Of a DNA stretch of 64,000 bases, positions 9,932 to 18,579 are shown piece after piece (position 1 is the stretch's first letter; the number at the start of each line of letters is the position of its first letter). The translations under genes were made by a program, and so were the position numbers. The notes below the pieces were generated by a model. That model had not been told where the DNA came from and searched no databases. It saw nothing but the letters and a program-made list of their open reading frames with translations. Origin of the DNA: JAUUZQ01 sp964538375 (GTDB lineage: Bacteria > Bacteroidota > Bacteroidia > Bacteroidales > GCA-2748055); contig CAZIFQ010000001.1 in NCBI GenBank assembly GCA_964538375.1, positions 248,001 to 312,000 on the forward strand. Direction: 5' to 3'.

Positions 9932-11857
9932 CTACTTCCCAAATATTATTCTCAATTTATCTAAGCTTTCAACAGTGCCCACAGCGGTTACAATGTCTTT
10001 TTTTCTAAGCCGTGTATATCCATGGGTTACAAGAATCTGGCCTTTCCGTTTCACAGAAAGAATGAGGATATCCCCGGGAAGTCTCAGATCACGAATGGCC
10101 ACTCCGTGCAAGTGTTTATCAAGCACTTCAAAATCTTCAGAATCCTGTTCCTCGTCCATCCCCAAAAGAATGGAAGTAGCAATAGGCGCGCGCACAAAGT
10201 GATCGAGCAGTCCTACCATTGCGGTAGATGGATCCATAATTAATGCGCCCAGTTCGTGAAAACGGTTAAAATAAGCCCTGTCATTTAACCTGACGACTAT
10301 TTCCCTGGTTCCAATTTTTTCATATATCAATTCACATATCCCGAGATTCTCTTTGTCGGAGAGCATGAGTACAATTGCTTCAGCTTTTGCCGCTTCAATT
10401 TCTTTCAAGGTTTCCATTCCCAATCCAGTTATATATTCCAACTGCACATCAGAGATATCAGATACTTCTTTCCTTTTTTTCAGGGTAGCAATCTTCGCCC
10501 CCCAACCATTCTTCTGAAGCTGTCTGGCCAATGCCAGTGATTGATCTTCCAGGCCAAAAATAATAGCGTCGCGGGTGCCATCAAACGTAGATGCATCGCC
10601 TCTGAGGTGTGCCTCTCCAACCCGATTGATGGCCCATTTGAACAAGGGAGGACCCACTACTTGATTCAGAACGATCACTGCAATAATTGTCGTGGCAAAT
10701 TCAGCTCCCCACTCGCTAAAAGTTCCTGCAACAACTGTTACAAGTCCCAGGCTGACTCCTGCCTGGGTTATATAGGCCATCCAGCTAACTCTCTTATATA
10801 CTGGTGGGTCTCCGGCCATTGTCGCCCCGATATAGGAGCCAATAAACATAGCCACAAACCTTACTAAAAATAAAATCAAGGCAACGAACCAAACCCTGAC
10901 CAATATGTCAATTGACAGCATCGCTCCAACCAACGTAAAAAATGCAACATACACCGCCGGGCCCGTATCCTCCAGAATTTTCCTGAATTCCATCCGGTAT
11001 TTACTGTAATTAGTAACTGAGAAGCTGGCAATAATAGATATGAGCAGGGGTTCAACATGAATTTCAATCTTCATGTATTCTGAACTCAATTCATATAAAT
11101 AATGGGCAAAAATAAAGACCCCATATCCCAGGGCCAGGATCAAAACCGTTTTCAGAAAAACCATCATCTGTACTGAAAGGATAAGGGAAATCAATTTTCC
11201 CAGGAGATATCCGATAGTTAGAGCAAGAGCCAGCTCTAACAACAATACAAAAATTTTGGTAAAATTAAAGTCGGATTCTGAAATTATGCTTACTGTTAAA
11301 GAAAGACTTATGGCAAATAATATAATGACCAATACATCCTTGATTACGGTTACCCCCATTGACGTTTGGGTAAAAGGCCCCTTTGCCCTCATTTCACTGA
11401 TAACAGCTATTGCTGAAGAAGGAGAGCTGGCAAGAAAGATGGTGGAAGCTAACAAGGCAACCGCAATCTTAGGTCCCGTTGCCATCTTTTGCATGAATGG
11501 AATATAGTTGGCTAAAAGAAATACAGCTATGGTACCAATGAAGAAGGTAACAACCAGTTGCCCCAGGGTATTCCAGGTAATACTTTTGGTCTGGCTCCTT
11601 ATTTCCTTCAAATAGAGCTCCGCTCCTGCTGCGAATGCAATAAAGGCAAGGGCAATATCATTTACAAAACCAAGATTTTTTATTGCTTCCTCCTCAATTA
11701 AATTCAATACATGAGGACCGCAGAAAATTCCCGCGATGAGGAAACCGGTTATCAGGGGAAGTGATGTTTTTTTAAAATACTTCGCGAAATAATCTGACGC
11801 AAAAAGTATCCAGATAAACCCTAAAACATAAATGAATATTTGTTTATAATCATCCAT
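9932..11857 (-). CDS. CPA2-family monovalent cation:proton antiporter with C-terminal TrkA-type domains (KefB-like)
   Basis: A 641-residue inner-membrane protein. Residues about 5-400 contain some 12 hydrophobic segments of the Na+/H+ exchanger fold, including the early GFLIAGIFCGPHVL segment typical of CPA2 proteins. Residues about 425-535 form a TrkA-N (RCK)-like Rossmann domain. Its expected glycine-rich loop reads IFGLEDQSLAL rather than GxGxxG, so nucleotide binding may be altered. Residues about 565-641 look like a TrkA-C regulatory domain (ending GDILILSVKRKGQILVTHGYTRLRKKDIVTAVG, shown here only to mark the fold). The likely role is K+ or Na+ efflux coupled to proton uptake, gated by a cytosolic ligand; which ion cannot be told from sequence. 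It stands alone between the PUL and mutS. Confidence 0.88.
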   Translation of the reverse strand: MDDYKQIFIYVLGFIWILFASDYFAKYFKKTSLPLITGFLIAGIFCGPHVLNLIEEEAIKNLGFVNDIALAFIAFAAGAELYLKEIRSQTKSITWNTLGQLVVTFFIGTIAVFLLANYIPFMQKMATGPKIAVALLASTIFLASSPSSAIAVISEMRAKGPFTQTSMGVTVIKDVLVIILFAISLSLTVSIISESDFNFTKIFVLLLELALALTIGYLLGKLISLILSVQMMVFLKTVLILALGYGVFIFAHYLYELSSEYMKIEIHVEPLLISIIASFSVTNYSKYRMEFRKILEDTGPAVYVAFFTLVGAMLSIDILVRVWFVALILFLVRFVAMFIGSYIGATMAGDPPVYKRVSWMAYITQAGVSLGLVTVVAGTFSEWGAEFATTIIAVIVLNQVVGPPLFKWAINRVGEAHLRGDASTFDGTRDAIIFGLEDQSLALARQLQKNGWGAKIATLKKRKEVSDISDVQLEYITGLGMETLKEIEAAKAEAIVLMLSDKENLGICELIYEKIGTREIVVRLNDRAYFNRFHELGALIMDPSTAMVGLLDHFVRAPIATSILLGMDEEQDSEDFEVLDKHLHGVAIRDLRLPGDILILSVKRKGQILVTHGYTRLRKKDIVTAVGTVESLDKLRIIFGK

Positions 11858-12059
11858 AGCTACTATAACAAATGACCGGGCTATAAGTTATAACATATAA
11901 TTCAATTTACCGATAATATAGAGGGTGTTTAATGGTGGTTTTCCAATATCCTTTATTCATAGAATTTGCAGAATGAAAATATACGTATATAAATACGTGT
12001 TTATATATGTATATTAATTACGAAGGGAGATTCAAAGATTTAATGAAACAATACAAATA

Positions 12060-12076
12060 AAGGATAAACTGTCCTT
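12060..12076 (-). terminator. Weak stem-loop downstream of mutS
   Basis: AAGGA and TCCTT form a 5-bp stem around a 7-nt loop just after the mutS stop codon. The downstream tract is only moderately T-rich, so terminator function is a guess. Confidence 0.3.
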
Positions 12077-12090
12077 CTGCAAATAGATTG

Positions 12091-14718
12091 TTAGTCTTTC
12101 TTTAGTCCGATAAATTTCTTGATTTCATTGAGCTTATTAAGCGCCTCAATGGGAGTGAGGTTGTCAATATCAGTATTGGCAATTTCATCGCGTATCTGTT
12201 TGAGTACGGGGTCGTCCAGGTTGAAGAAACTCATTTGCATACCTTCACGTTGCACCCCCAATTCGCCGATCGGCCTGCTTATCTCTTTCCCCTCGCCTCC
12301 TTTTTCCAGTTCTCCCAGTATTTCATTGGCTCTTTTTACCACGCTATTTGGCATGCCCGCCATCCTGGCCACGTGGATACCAAAGCTGTGTTCGCTTCCT
12401 CCCTTGATTAACTTTCTAAGGAAGATAACCCTGTCTTCCAGCTCCTTGATCGAGATATTATAGTTCTTAACTCTCGGGAACAATGCTTCCATCTCATTAA
12501 GCTCATGATAATGGGTAGCAAACAAGGTTTTCGCTTTCCATTTCGGATGTTCATGTATATATTCCACCATCGCCCAGGCAATGGATATTCCATCATAAGT
12601 GCTGGTTCCCCGTCCTATTTCATCAAGAATAATCAGGCTTCGGTCAGAAAGGTTGTTCAAAATACTTGCCGATTCGAGCATTTCAACCATGAAAGTAGAT
12701 TCTCCCAACGAAATATTGTCAGAAGCTCCTACCCTTGTGAAAATCTTGTCTACCCATCCCAGTTTTGCAGATTCAGCGGGCACAAAACTACCCATCTGCG
12801 CCATGAGTGATATCAGCGCAACCTGGCGTAGTAGTGCAGATTTACCGGACATGTTGGGACCAGTAAGTATAATTACCTGCTGCTCATCATTGTCTAAATA
12901 CACATTGTTGCTTACATACTCTTCGTCCACCGGAAGCTGCTGTTCGATCACCGGGTGCCTGCCTTCAGTTATATCGATGATGGTAGATTGGTTCAGCTCC
13001 GGCCTGGTGTACTTATTCGCAATGGCAATGGTGCTGAACGACAGCAAGACATCAAGCCGGGCTATCAATGAAGCATTCAACTGTATGGCAGGAATAAAAT
13101 CTGCCAGGTACAATACCAGTTCATTGAAAATTCTAGCTTCCAGCGCCAGGCTTTTTTCCTCGGCTCCAAGAATTTTCTCTTCGTACTCCTTTAGCTCTTC
13201 AGTGATGTAGCGCTCTGCGCTCACCAGAGTTTGCTTGCGGATCCATTCTTCCGGCACTTTGTCTTTGTGGGTGTTTCTGACTTCGATGTAGTAACCAAAC
13301 ACGTTATTGAATCCAATTTTTAAGCTCGGGATACCCGTTCTTTTCACTTCCCTTTCCTGGATTTTTGCTAAATAACCTTTGCCGGATTTCATTATTTCGC
13401 GGTATTCATCCAGTTCTTCGGAAACACCCGTCGCAATTACGCCACCCTTATTGAGCATATTGGGAGTGTTTTCAGCTATCTCAGTTGCAATTCTCTCTTT
13501 TACTGAAGTACAGGGATTGATCTGCTCCGCAATTTTTTTCAGTGCCGGTTCTTTTGATTCAGCACAACTTTTTTGGATGGGACTTATTGCACCCAGGGCA
13601 ACTTTTAGCTGCAAGATCTCCCTTGGCGATACTTTTCCGACTGCGATTTTAGAAACAATCCTTTCCAGATCGCCAATCTGCTTAATATTATCTTCTATTT
13701 CTTTTGTAAACTCTTCATTTTCAGTGAAGAATTCAACCATCTCATGTCGCTCCCGAATGAGTAAGATATCTTTCAGGGGAAGCACGATCCATCTTTTCAA
13801 TAAGCGTGAGCCCATGGGAGAAATGGTCTTGTCCATTACTTCCAACAAGGTTTTTCCTCCTTCGTGCAAAGCATGGAAAAGCTCCAGGTTGCGGATGGTA
13901 AAACGATCGAGCCACACATAATGATCTTCTTCGATCCGCGATATCGTGGTAATATGACTGGTGCGATCATGCTCTGTAAGATCAAGGTATTGCAAAATAG
14001 CCCCACTGGCAATAATTCCATGCCGTAGCTGATGCACGCCAAATCCTTTCAGGTTCTTTGTTTTAAACTTTTTAAGCAGTTTGTCTCTTGCATTGTCCTC
14101 CGTGAACACCCAATCCTCCATCGGATAAGTATAATAACCCGCTCCAAATTTTTCTTCAAACAGCTTTCTTTTGCTTCTTTCGATCAACACCTCTTTTGGG
14201 CTGAAGCTGCTTAATAGTTTATCGATATAGTCAAGACTTCCTTCTGCAGCAAGGTATTCACCTGTAGAAATGTCCAGGAAGGAAATCCCTGCAAACTGAC
14301 TCTCCATATAGACGCTGGCCAGGAAGTTGTTTTCCTTGTGCTCCAGCACATTTTCATGGGTCGTTACACCGGGAGTAACCAGCTCTGTGATGCCTCTCTT
14401 GACAATTTTCTTTGTCATTTTCGGATCCTCGAGCTGTTCACATATGGCAACACGTTGTCCGGCTCTAACAAGTTTTGGCAGATAAGTATCCAGTGCATGG
14501 TAAGGAAATCCGGCCAGCTCAACGAAAGAGGCCGCACCATTGGCCCTGCGGGTAAGCGTAATGCCAAGTATCCCCGCTGCTTTGATAGCGTCTTCGGAAA
14601 ATGTTTCATAGAAATCTCCCACCCTGAAAAGCAGAATTGCATCAGGATGTTTTGCTTTGATGGCATTGTACTGCTTCATCAAAGGCGTTTCTACGATATT
14701 TTTTTGTGCAGCACTCAA
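12091..14718 (-). CDS. mutS: DNA mismatch repair protein MutS
   Basis: MutS binds mismatches and recruits MutL. The mismatch-contacting Phe-x-Glu motif is in FRVGDFYETF near the N-terminus. The connector, lever and clamp domains follow, and the C-terminal ATPase has Walker A GPNMSGKSALLRQ and Walker B in LDEIGRGTSTYDG. The frame stays open upstream to an ATG at 14901, but that extension reads through a GA-rich intergenic stretch and does not look like MutS. I favour a TTG start at 14718, which gives (M)SAAQKNIVETPLMKQY and 875 residues, the usual family length. The first in-frame ATG inside the conserved region, at 14679, would cut off the usual VETPLM leader. The gene has no co-directional close neighbour. 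Confidence 0.95.
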   Translation of the reverse strand: MSAAQKNIVETPLMKQYNAIKAKHPDAILLFRVGDFYETFSEDAIKAAGILGITLTRRANGAASFVELAGFPYHALDTYLPKLVRAGQRVAICEQLEDPKMTKKIVKRGITELVTPGVTTHENVLEHKENNFLASVYMESQFAGISFLDISTGEYLAAEGSLDYIDKLLSSFSPKEVLIERSKRKLFEEKFGAGYYTYPMEDWVFTEDNARDKLLKKFKTKNLKGFGVHQLRHGIIASGAILQYLDLTEHDRTSHITTISRIEEDHYVWLDRFTIRNLELFHALHEGGKTLLEVMDKTISPMGSRLLKRWIVLPLKDILLIRERHEMVEFFTENEEFTKEIEDNIKQIGDLERIVSKIAVGKVSPREILQLKVALGAISPIQKSCAESKEPALKKIAEQINPCTSVKERIATEIAENTPNMLNKGGVIATGVSEELDEYREIMKSGKGYLAKIQEREVKRTGIPSLKIGFNNVFGYYIEVRNTHKDKVPEEWIRKQTLVSAERYITEELKEYEEKILGAEEKSLALEARIFNELVLYLADFIPAIQLNASLIARLDVLLSFSTIAIANKYTRPELNQSTIIDITEGRHPVIEQQLPVDEEYVSNNVYLDNDEQQVIILTGPNMSGKSALLRQVALISLMAQMGSFVPAESAKLGWVDKIFTRVGASDNISLGESTFMVEMLESASILNNLSDRSLIILDEIGRGTSTYDGISIAWAMVEYIHEHPKWKAKTLFATHYHELNEMEALFPRVKNYNISIKELEDRVIFLRKLIKGGSEHSFGIHVARMAGMPNSVVKRANEILGELEKGGEGKEISRPIGELGVQREGMQMSFFNLDDPVLKQIRDEIANTDIDNLTPIEALNKLNEIKKFIGLKKD

Positions 14719-14759
14719 AATTTTATGTTTGAGAACCAAAAATAGTTTATCTGGAGGGA

Positions 14760-14890
14760 AAAGCGAAGAGAGGGAGCGGGTTTTTGTGATTTGTTCATAA
14801 GTTGGAGGGAGGAGAAAGAGAGAAAGAGAGAAATGGCCTGCGGCTGAGAGAGGGGGAGACCAGGAGAGGAGGAAACCAGGAGAGAACCAA
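14760..14890. repeat. GA-rich low-complexity intergenic stretch upstream of mutS
   Basis: This segment is made of short purine words such as GAGAAAGAGAGAAAGAGAG and AGGAGAGGAGG on the plus strand, with one interruption (GGCCTGCGGC). It explains the spurious N-terminal extension of the mutS frame. Confidence 0.6.
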
Positions 14891-14924
14891 TATTTCAACA
14901 ATTTAGCTACTTAAGGGTTATTAA

Positions 14925-15044
14925 ACCATTGACTCATTAGCTCATTAGCTCATTAGCTCATTGACTCATTAGCTCATTAGCTCATTGGCTCATTGACTCA
15001 TTGACTCATTAACTCATTGACTCATTAACCCATTGACTCATTAA
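14925..15044 (+). repeat. Tandem octamer repeat, consensus CTCATTRR, about 15 units
   Basis: From 14933 to 15044 there are 14 consecutive 8-bp units. Twelve of the fourteen are CTCATT followed by AG, GA or AA; one is CTCATTGG and one CCCATTGA. A further degenerate unit, ACCATTGA, precedes them at 14925. The first six bases are nearly invariant and variation is confined to the last two. The repeat lies between the mutS 5' end and the broken reductase gene, and it ends exactly where the scaffold duplication begins. Confidence 0.95.
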
Positions 15045-15096
15045 AAAAAATACACAGTAAACCATGTCTGAAACAGGATTAACAGAAGTATTTATC
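15042..15096 (+). repeat. Left copy of a 55-bp duplication flanking the scaffold gap
   Basis: The 55 bases immediately left of the N run are identical to the 55 bases immediately right of it. The copy carries the first codons (MSETGLTEVFI) of the reductase gene, so the ATG at 15064 is a duplicate and not a separate gene. An exact 55-base overlap is what an assembler with k-mer 55 leaves at two contig ends. Confidence 0.9.
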
Positions 15097-15196
15097 NNNN
15101 NNNNNNNNNNNNNNNNNNNNNNNNNNNNNNNNNNNNNNNNNNNNNNNNNNNNNNNNNNNNNNNNNNNNNNNNNNNNNNNNNNNNNNNNNNNNNNNN
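15097..15196. other. Assembly gap, 100 N
   Basis: Exactly 100 ambiguous bases, a standard placeholder for a gap of unknown size. Because the flanks overlap by 55 bases, the true gap may be zero or negative, or may hide more copies of the octamer repeat. Confidence 0.98.
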
Positions 15197-15251
15197 TAAA
15201 AAAAATACACAGTAAACCATGTCTGAAACAGGATTAACAGAAGTATTTATC
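15197..15251 (+). repeat. Right copy of the 55-bp duplication flanking the scaffold gap
   Basis: Identical to 15042-15096. This copy continues into the rest of the reductase gene and is the one that carries its functional start. Confidence 0.9.
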
Positions 15252-15727
15252 ACATCTTCGGAGGAGGTGACAGAAGATGTTTATTTAGTAAGTTTTAAAA
15301 GAACATTTGATTTCTTCCCCGGGCAGGTGCTTGGGATTGCAACGGAAGCAGACGGACCGCGTCGTTTGTACAGCATCTGCAGCGGAAATGATGATGATGA
15401 AATAAAGATATTATACAATGTGGTTGATGAAGGATATCTGACACCGCGCTTATCGGATTTGAATGAGGGGGACTCTATTTGGATCACAGGACCGAGGGGG
15501 AAGTTTCCAGTGCTTTTGGGTCTGCATATGTCCGTTGCTGCTCACAAGAAGACGATAATGCAGTTTATCATGGCAGGGTGACCGATTATCTGAAATCTGT
15601 TGCTGCACTACCAGGGGATTATAAATACTATCTTTGTGGAAGGGCTGAAATGGTAGTGGAAGCCCGGGATATTCTAATCGCAAAAGGAATTCCGTTCAAC
15701 AAGATTATTTCAGAGATCTATTTTTGA
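15219..15727 (+). pseudogene. Ferredoxin/flavodoxin-NADP+ reductase-like gene with internal deletion and frameshift
   Basis: The first frame (15219-15581) encodes a normal FAD-binding half, with RRLYSIC as the flavin-binding R-x-Y-S-like motif and GPRGKF at residues 91-96. After Phe96 (base 15506) the family sequence stops and the frame reads out-of-register residues to a stop at 15581. The end of the family resumes in another frame from about 15510: SAYVRCCSQEDD, KYYLCGRAEMVVEARDIL and IISEIYF up to 15727. About 50-60 residues are missing, including the ATGTGIAP-type NADP pyrophosphate loop. The protein cannot be a working reductase as written. Because the break lies only about 255 bp from the contig junction, an assembly error is as likely as a true deletion. 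It ends 1 bp before rlmN. Confidence 0.8.
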
Positions 15728-15728
15728 T

Positions 15729-16754
15729 ATGGATAAAGAGAGACTTTTTGGCTTAACATTAGCAGAATTACAAGCCCTTGTTAAAGAGCTTGGGCTGCCC
15801 GGTTTTACGGCTGCTCAAATTGCTGATTGGTTGTATAAGAAAAAGATCTCGCATATTGATCAGATGACCAACCTCTCTAAATCTGCAAGAGAGAAACTTA
15901 ATACCTCATACGTATTAGGGCTGACTGAGCCAATAGATGTGCAGAAATCAATCGATGGCACTAAAAAATACCTGTTTGATACCATTTCAGCAAAAAAGAT
16001 AGAAACCGCATATATTCCTGATAAAGAAAGGGCTACGGTATGTGTTTCAACACAGGTAGGTTGTAAAATGGGCTGCCTATTCTGTATGACCGGGAAGCAG
16101 GGTTTCCAGGGCAACCTTACTGCCGGGGAGATTGTAAACCAGGTTCGAAGCATTGAAGAATGGGAAAGTATTTCCAATATTGTTTATATGGGCATGGGAG
16201 AGCCACTGGATAATTTGGAAGAGGTGTTGAAAAGCTTAGATATCTTTACTGCTGAATGGGGCTTTGCCATGAGTCCGAAAAGAATAACCGTTTCTACCAT
16301 TGGCATTATTCCGGCCATGCTTGAATTCCTGGAAAAAAGTAACGCCCACCTGGCAGTAAGCCTTCACTCCCCTTTCGATAGCGAAAGACAAATGCTAATG
16401 CCCATACAGCAGGTATATCCTGTTGAAGAGGTGTTAAAAGAGATACGAAGCTGGAATTTTGGTCGTCAACGTCGGGTTTCCTTTGAGTATATTATGTTTA
16501 AAGATTTAAACGATACCCAGCAGCATGTAGAAGAGCTGGCCAGGATTCTCAACGGAATCAGGTGCAGAATTAACCTGATTCGTTTTCATCCCATTCCGGA
16601 TACTCCCCTGGACTCCTCAAGCGCAGAAACAATAAGCAATTTTAAAGAATCTCTCAATGCCAAGGGCATCACCACAACAATCCGCGCAAGCAGGGGAGAA
16701 GATATTTATGCGGCCTGCGGTCTCCTTTCCACGAAAAAACAGATGGAAAAATAA
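15729..16754 (+). CDS. rlmN: Dual-specificity 23S rRNA/tRNA adenine-C2 methyltransferase RlmN
   Basis: A 341-residue radical SAM enzyme that methylates C2 of A2503 in 23S rRNA and A37 in some tRNAs. The [4Fe-4S]-binding C-x3-C-x2-C motif is Cys112, Cys116 and Cys119 in GCKMGCLFCMTGKQG. The second conserved catalytic cysteine is in AACGLLS near the C-terminus. The GMGEPLDN motif binds SAM. Length is typical. It starts 1 bp after the broken reductase frame, which suggests the two were one transcription unit. Confidence 0.95.
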   Translation: MDKERLFGLTLAELQALVKELGLPGFTAAQIADWLYKKKISHIDQMTNLSKSAREKLNTSYVLGLTEPIDVQKSIDGTKKYLFDTISAKKIETAYIPDKERATVCVSTQVGCKMGCLFCMTGKQGFQGNLTAGEIVNQVRSIEEWESISNIVYMGMGEPLDNLEEVLKSLDIFTAEWGFAMSPKRITVSTIGIIPAMLEFLEKSNAHLAVSLHSPFDSERQMLMPIQQVYPVEEVLKEIRSWNFGRQRRVSFEYIMFKDLNDTQQHVEELARILNGIRCRINLIRFHPIPDTPLDSSSAETISNFKESLNAKGITTTIRASRGEDIYAACGLLSTKKQMEK

Positions 16755-16799
16755 TCCCTTTCCGTACGATAATTGGCTGTCTCATCACATTAAGAGGGT

Positions 16800-17486
16800 A
16801 TGAGACAATTAATTTATGATCTGCTAAATTTCTTTTTCCCGGTATATTGTCCGGTTTGTGGATTTCCGATGGCCATAAGAAAACAGGTGATCTGTTTGCC
16901 CTGTGAACTGCATATGCCTCGAGCCGATTATACTTTTGATGCGGAAAACCCGGTGGCTCAGCTTTTTTGGGGACGGACAAAGATTGAAGCCGCCACCTCT
17001 TTTTTCAGGTTTGAAAAGGGATCGAAATACCAAAAGCTTCTGCACTTATTAAAATACAAAGGAGACAAAAATGTGGGGGTATTTCTTGGAAAATTATTGG
17101 GGGCAGAACTCAAAGAATCTGTTTTTAATCGCTGTGATTTCATTGTTCCTGTTCCGTTGCATCCCAGGAAGAAAAAGAAACGAGGATACAATCAAAGCGA
17201 GATCATTGCCAATGGAGTTTCAACGATTATGGGTATTCCTGTAAGGAAGGATATTCTTTTCCGGGATAAATTTACTGATACACAAACGAAAAAGTCAAGG
17301 TTTGAACGTTTCCGGAACGTGGAAAATGTTTTTCGTATAGAGCCCTTGAATATTGAAAAAGGGGGCCTTTCTGTCCTGCTCATTGATGATGTTGTAACAA
17401 CGGGCTCTACCATTGAAGCTTGTTCAGAAACGCTGTTAAAATATGAAGGCATGAAAGTGTATGTGGCTACGGTTGCATGTGCCTGA
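16800..17486 (+). CDS. ComF-family phosphoribosyltransferase-like protein
   Basis: A 228-residue cytoplasmic protein. An N-terminal four-cysteine zinc-finger-like segment has Cys17, Cys20, Cys32 and Cys35 (CPVCGF and ICLPC). The C-terminal type I phosphoribosyltransferase domain carries the PRPP-binding loop LLIDDVVTTGSTIEAC at about residues 196-211. In naturally competent bacteria ComFC helps DNA uptake or processing; in Bacteroidota its role is not settled. It lies 45 bp downstream of rlmN on the same strand. Confidence 0.88.
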   Translation: MRQLIYDLLNFFFPVYCPVCGFPMAIRKQVICLPCELHMPRADYTFDAENPVAQLFWGRTKIEAATSFFRFEKGSKYQKLLHLLKYKGDKNVGVFLGKLLGAELKESVFNRCDFIVPVPLHPRKKKKRGYNQSEIIANGVSTIMGIPVRKDILFRDKFTDTQTKKSRFERFRNVENVFRIEPLNIEKGGLSVLLIDDVVTTGSTIEACSETLLKYEGMKVYVATVACA

Positions 17487-18098
17487 TTATCGAAGGAAAT
17501 AATATTTAACGCTCATGCTCAGTACGTCGTGAAAAAATCCGCTTGAAATATACCTTGGCGTCCAATAATCAAACACATAGAAAGGTAGGCCTGATATGGT
17601 GTACCTCACCCCGACAGCCATATTATCGATAAAATAGTAATTTATTCCCCCGAAAACATTTAGTCCAAATCTCCGAATATCGGAAGCATATGAAGGGTCC
17701 AGAATTCCGGATTCATTTTCATACTTTTCCCTCAGCAACACATCCGGGGCTATACCAAGTTCAACTTCTACTTTTTCATTATACAAATAGCTGATAGACA
17801 ATGGCACTTCAAAATATTGTAAATTGCTGTATGCAAGTTCACTGGGATTGTTTAACGTCGGTGGCTGATACATGCCGCGAGACGTGTATTTCAATTCCAT
17901 TTTCCATGCCAGGCCATAATCCAATTCCCTCCCAACAAAAACCCCGGCATTTAATCCCAGTTTCTTGTATCCAGCGAATCCATCATTATCAACCTGGCTT
18001 GCATTTAATCCGGCGAAAACACCTCCCTGGAATTTTTGTCCGAATGCAACGACAGATAATCCTAACAACAATCCTATAAATGCCAGGCGATTTTTCAT
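17487..18098 (-). CDS. Outer-membrane beta-barrel protein (porin/OmpX-like family)
   Basis: I place the start at the ATG at 18098 (MKNRLAFIGLLLGLSVVAFGQ), which gives a clean Sec signal peptide with cleavage after FGQ. The frame is open further to 18218 but those residues look non-coding. The mature part of about 180 residues alternates hydrophobic and polar residues with aromatic-rich strands (GLAWKMELKYTSRGMY, VGVRYTISGLPFYVFD) and ends in YYFLR, a typical barrel C-terminus. Such small barrels in Bacteroidota are usually annotated as porin-family or PorT-like proteins; I see no more specific function. It is convergent with comF, whose stop is directly adjacent. Confidence 0.75.
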   Translation of the reverse strand: MKNRLAFIGLLLGLSVVAFGQKFQGGVFAGLNASQVDNDGFAGYKKLGLNAGVFVGRELDYGLAWKMELKYTSRGMYQPPTLNNPSELAYSNLQYFEVPLSISYLYNEKVEVELGIAPDVLLREKYENESGILDPSYASDIRRFGLNVFGGINYYFIDNMAVGVRYTISGLPFYVFDYWTPRYISSGFFHDVLSMSVKYYFLR

Positions 18099-18232
18099 CC
18101 CAATGATTTTCGTGAATACAGAATGTGAAATTAGGAGATTCTGCGGAAAAAGCAAAGGGAGGGATGGGTTCATTCGGCAAGTAGATGAGAACAAGAATGA
18201 ATAATTGGAAGACATCACATCATTTTCTTCCC

Positions 18233-18240
18233 TATATTTG
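18233..18240 (+). promoter_or_regulatory. Bacteroidota -7 box TATATTTG for the YbjQ-like gene
   Basis: This is a perfect match to TAnnTTTG, 23 nt upstream of the ATG at 18264. I see no well-spaced -33 TTTG, so the call rests on the -7 box and its position. Confidence 0.5.
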
Positions 18241-18263
18241 TAAAAACTCCAAAATCTAACAAT

Positions 18264-18578
18264 ATGATTATAACAACAACAGATTTCGTACCCGGAAAAG
18301 AGATTGTTGAAATCCTTGGTGTTGCCCGGGGAAGCACCGTCAGGGCAAGAAACATAGGTCGTGACATTTTTGCCAGCTTGAAAAATATAGTAGGAGGTGA
18401 GATTGAAGAGTACACGAAGCTCCAGTCAGAATCGCGTGAGCAGGCGATGCAGCGCATGGAACAGGATGCTCTTAAGATGGGGGCAGATGCCGTCATTAAT
18501 GTACGGCTTGCAACTTCCATGGTGGTGCAGGGTGCTGCTGAGCTCCTGGCTTATGGAACAGCCGTTAAATTAAAATAA
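18264..18578 (+). CDS. YbjQ/UPF0145-family protein
   Basis: A 104-residue protein with the whole family pattern: TTDFVPGKEIVEILGVARG, then RARNIGRDIFASLKNIVGGE, EYTKLQSESREQAMQRM and GADAVINVRLATSMV. The family forms small oligomeric barrels and is sometimes called heavy-metal-binding, without a firm function. Its stop codon is 1 base before the start of a 44-codon gene for a membrane peptide, so the two are probably translated together. Confidence 0.88.
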   Translation: MIITTTDFVPGKEIVEILGVARGSTVRARNIGRDIFASLKNIVGGEIEEYTKLQSESREQAMQRMEQDALKMGADAVINVRLATSMVVQGAAELLAYGTAVKLK

Positions 18579-18579
18579 A

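Noticed and set aside
11979..11990. Palindrome ATATACGTATAT
   Set aside because: It lies in a very AT-rich gap where such short palindromes are expected by chance, and it has no clear relation to a promoter.
12599..13210. Plus-strand frame of 203 codons opposite mutS
   Set aside because: Serine-rich shadow of the MutS ATPase region with no family match.
14719..14901. N-terminal extension of the mutS frame
   Set aside because: It reads through a GA-rich low-complexity gap, resembles no MutS sequence and would make the protein about 60 residues too long.
14925..15044. CRISPR array
   Set aside because: The units are 8 bp with no spacers and no cas genes are nearby; it is a simple tandem repeat.
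15064..15096. A second gene start (MSETGLTEVFI) left of the N gap
   Set aside because: It is part of the exact 55-bp contig-end duplication; the real start is at 15219.
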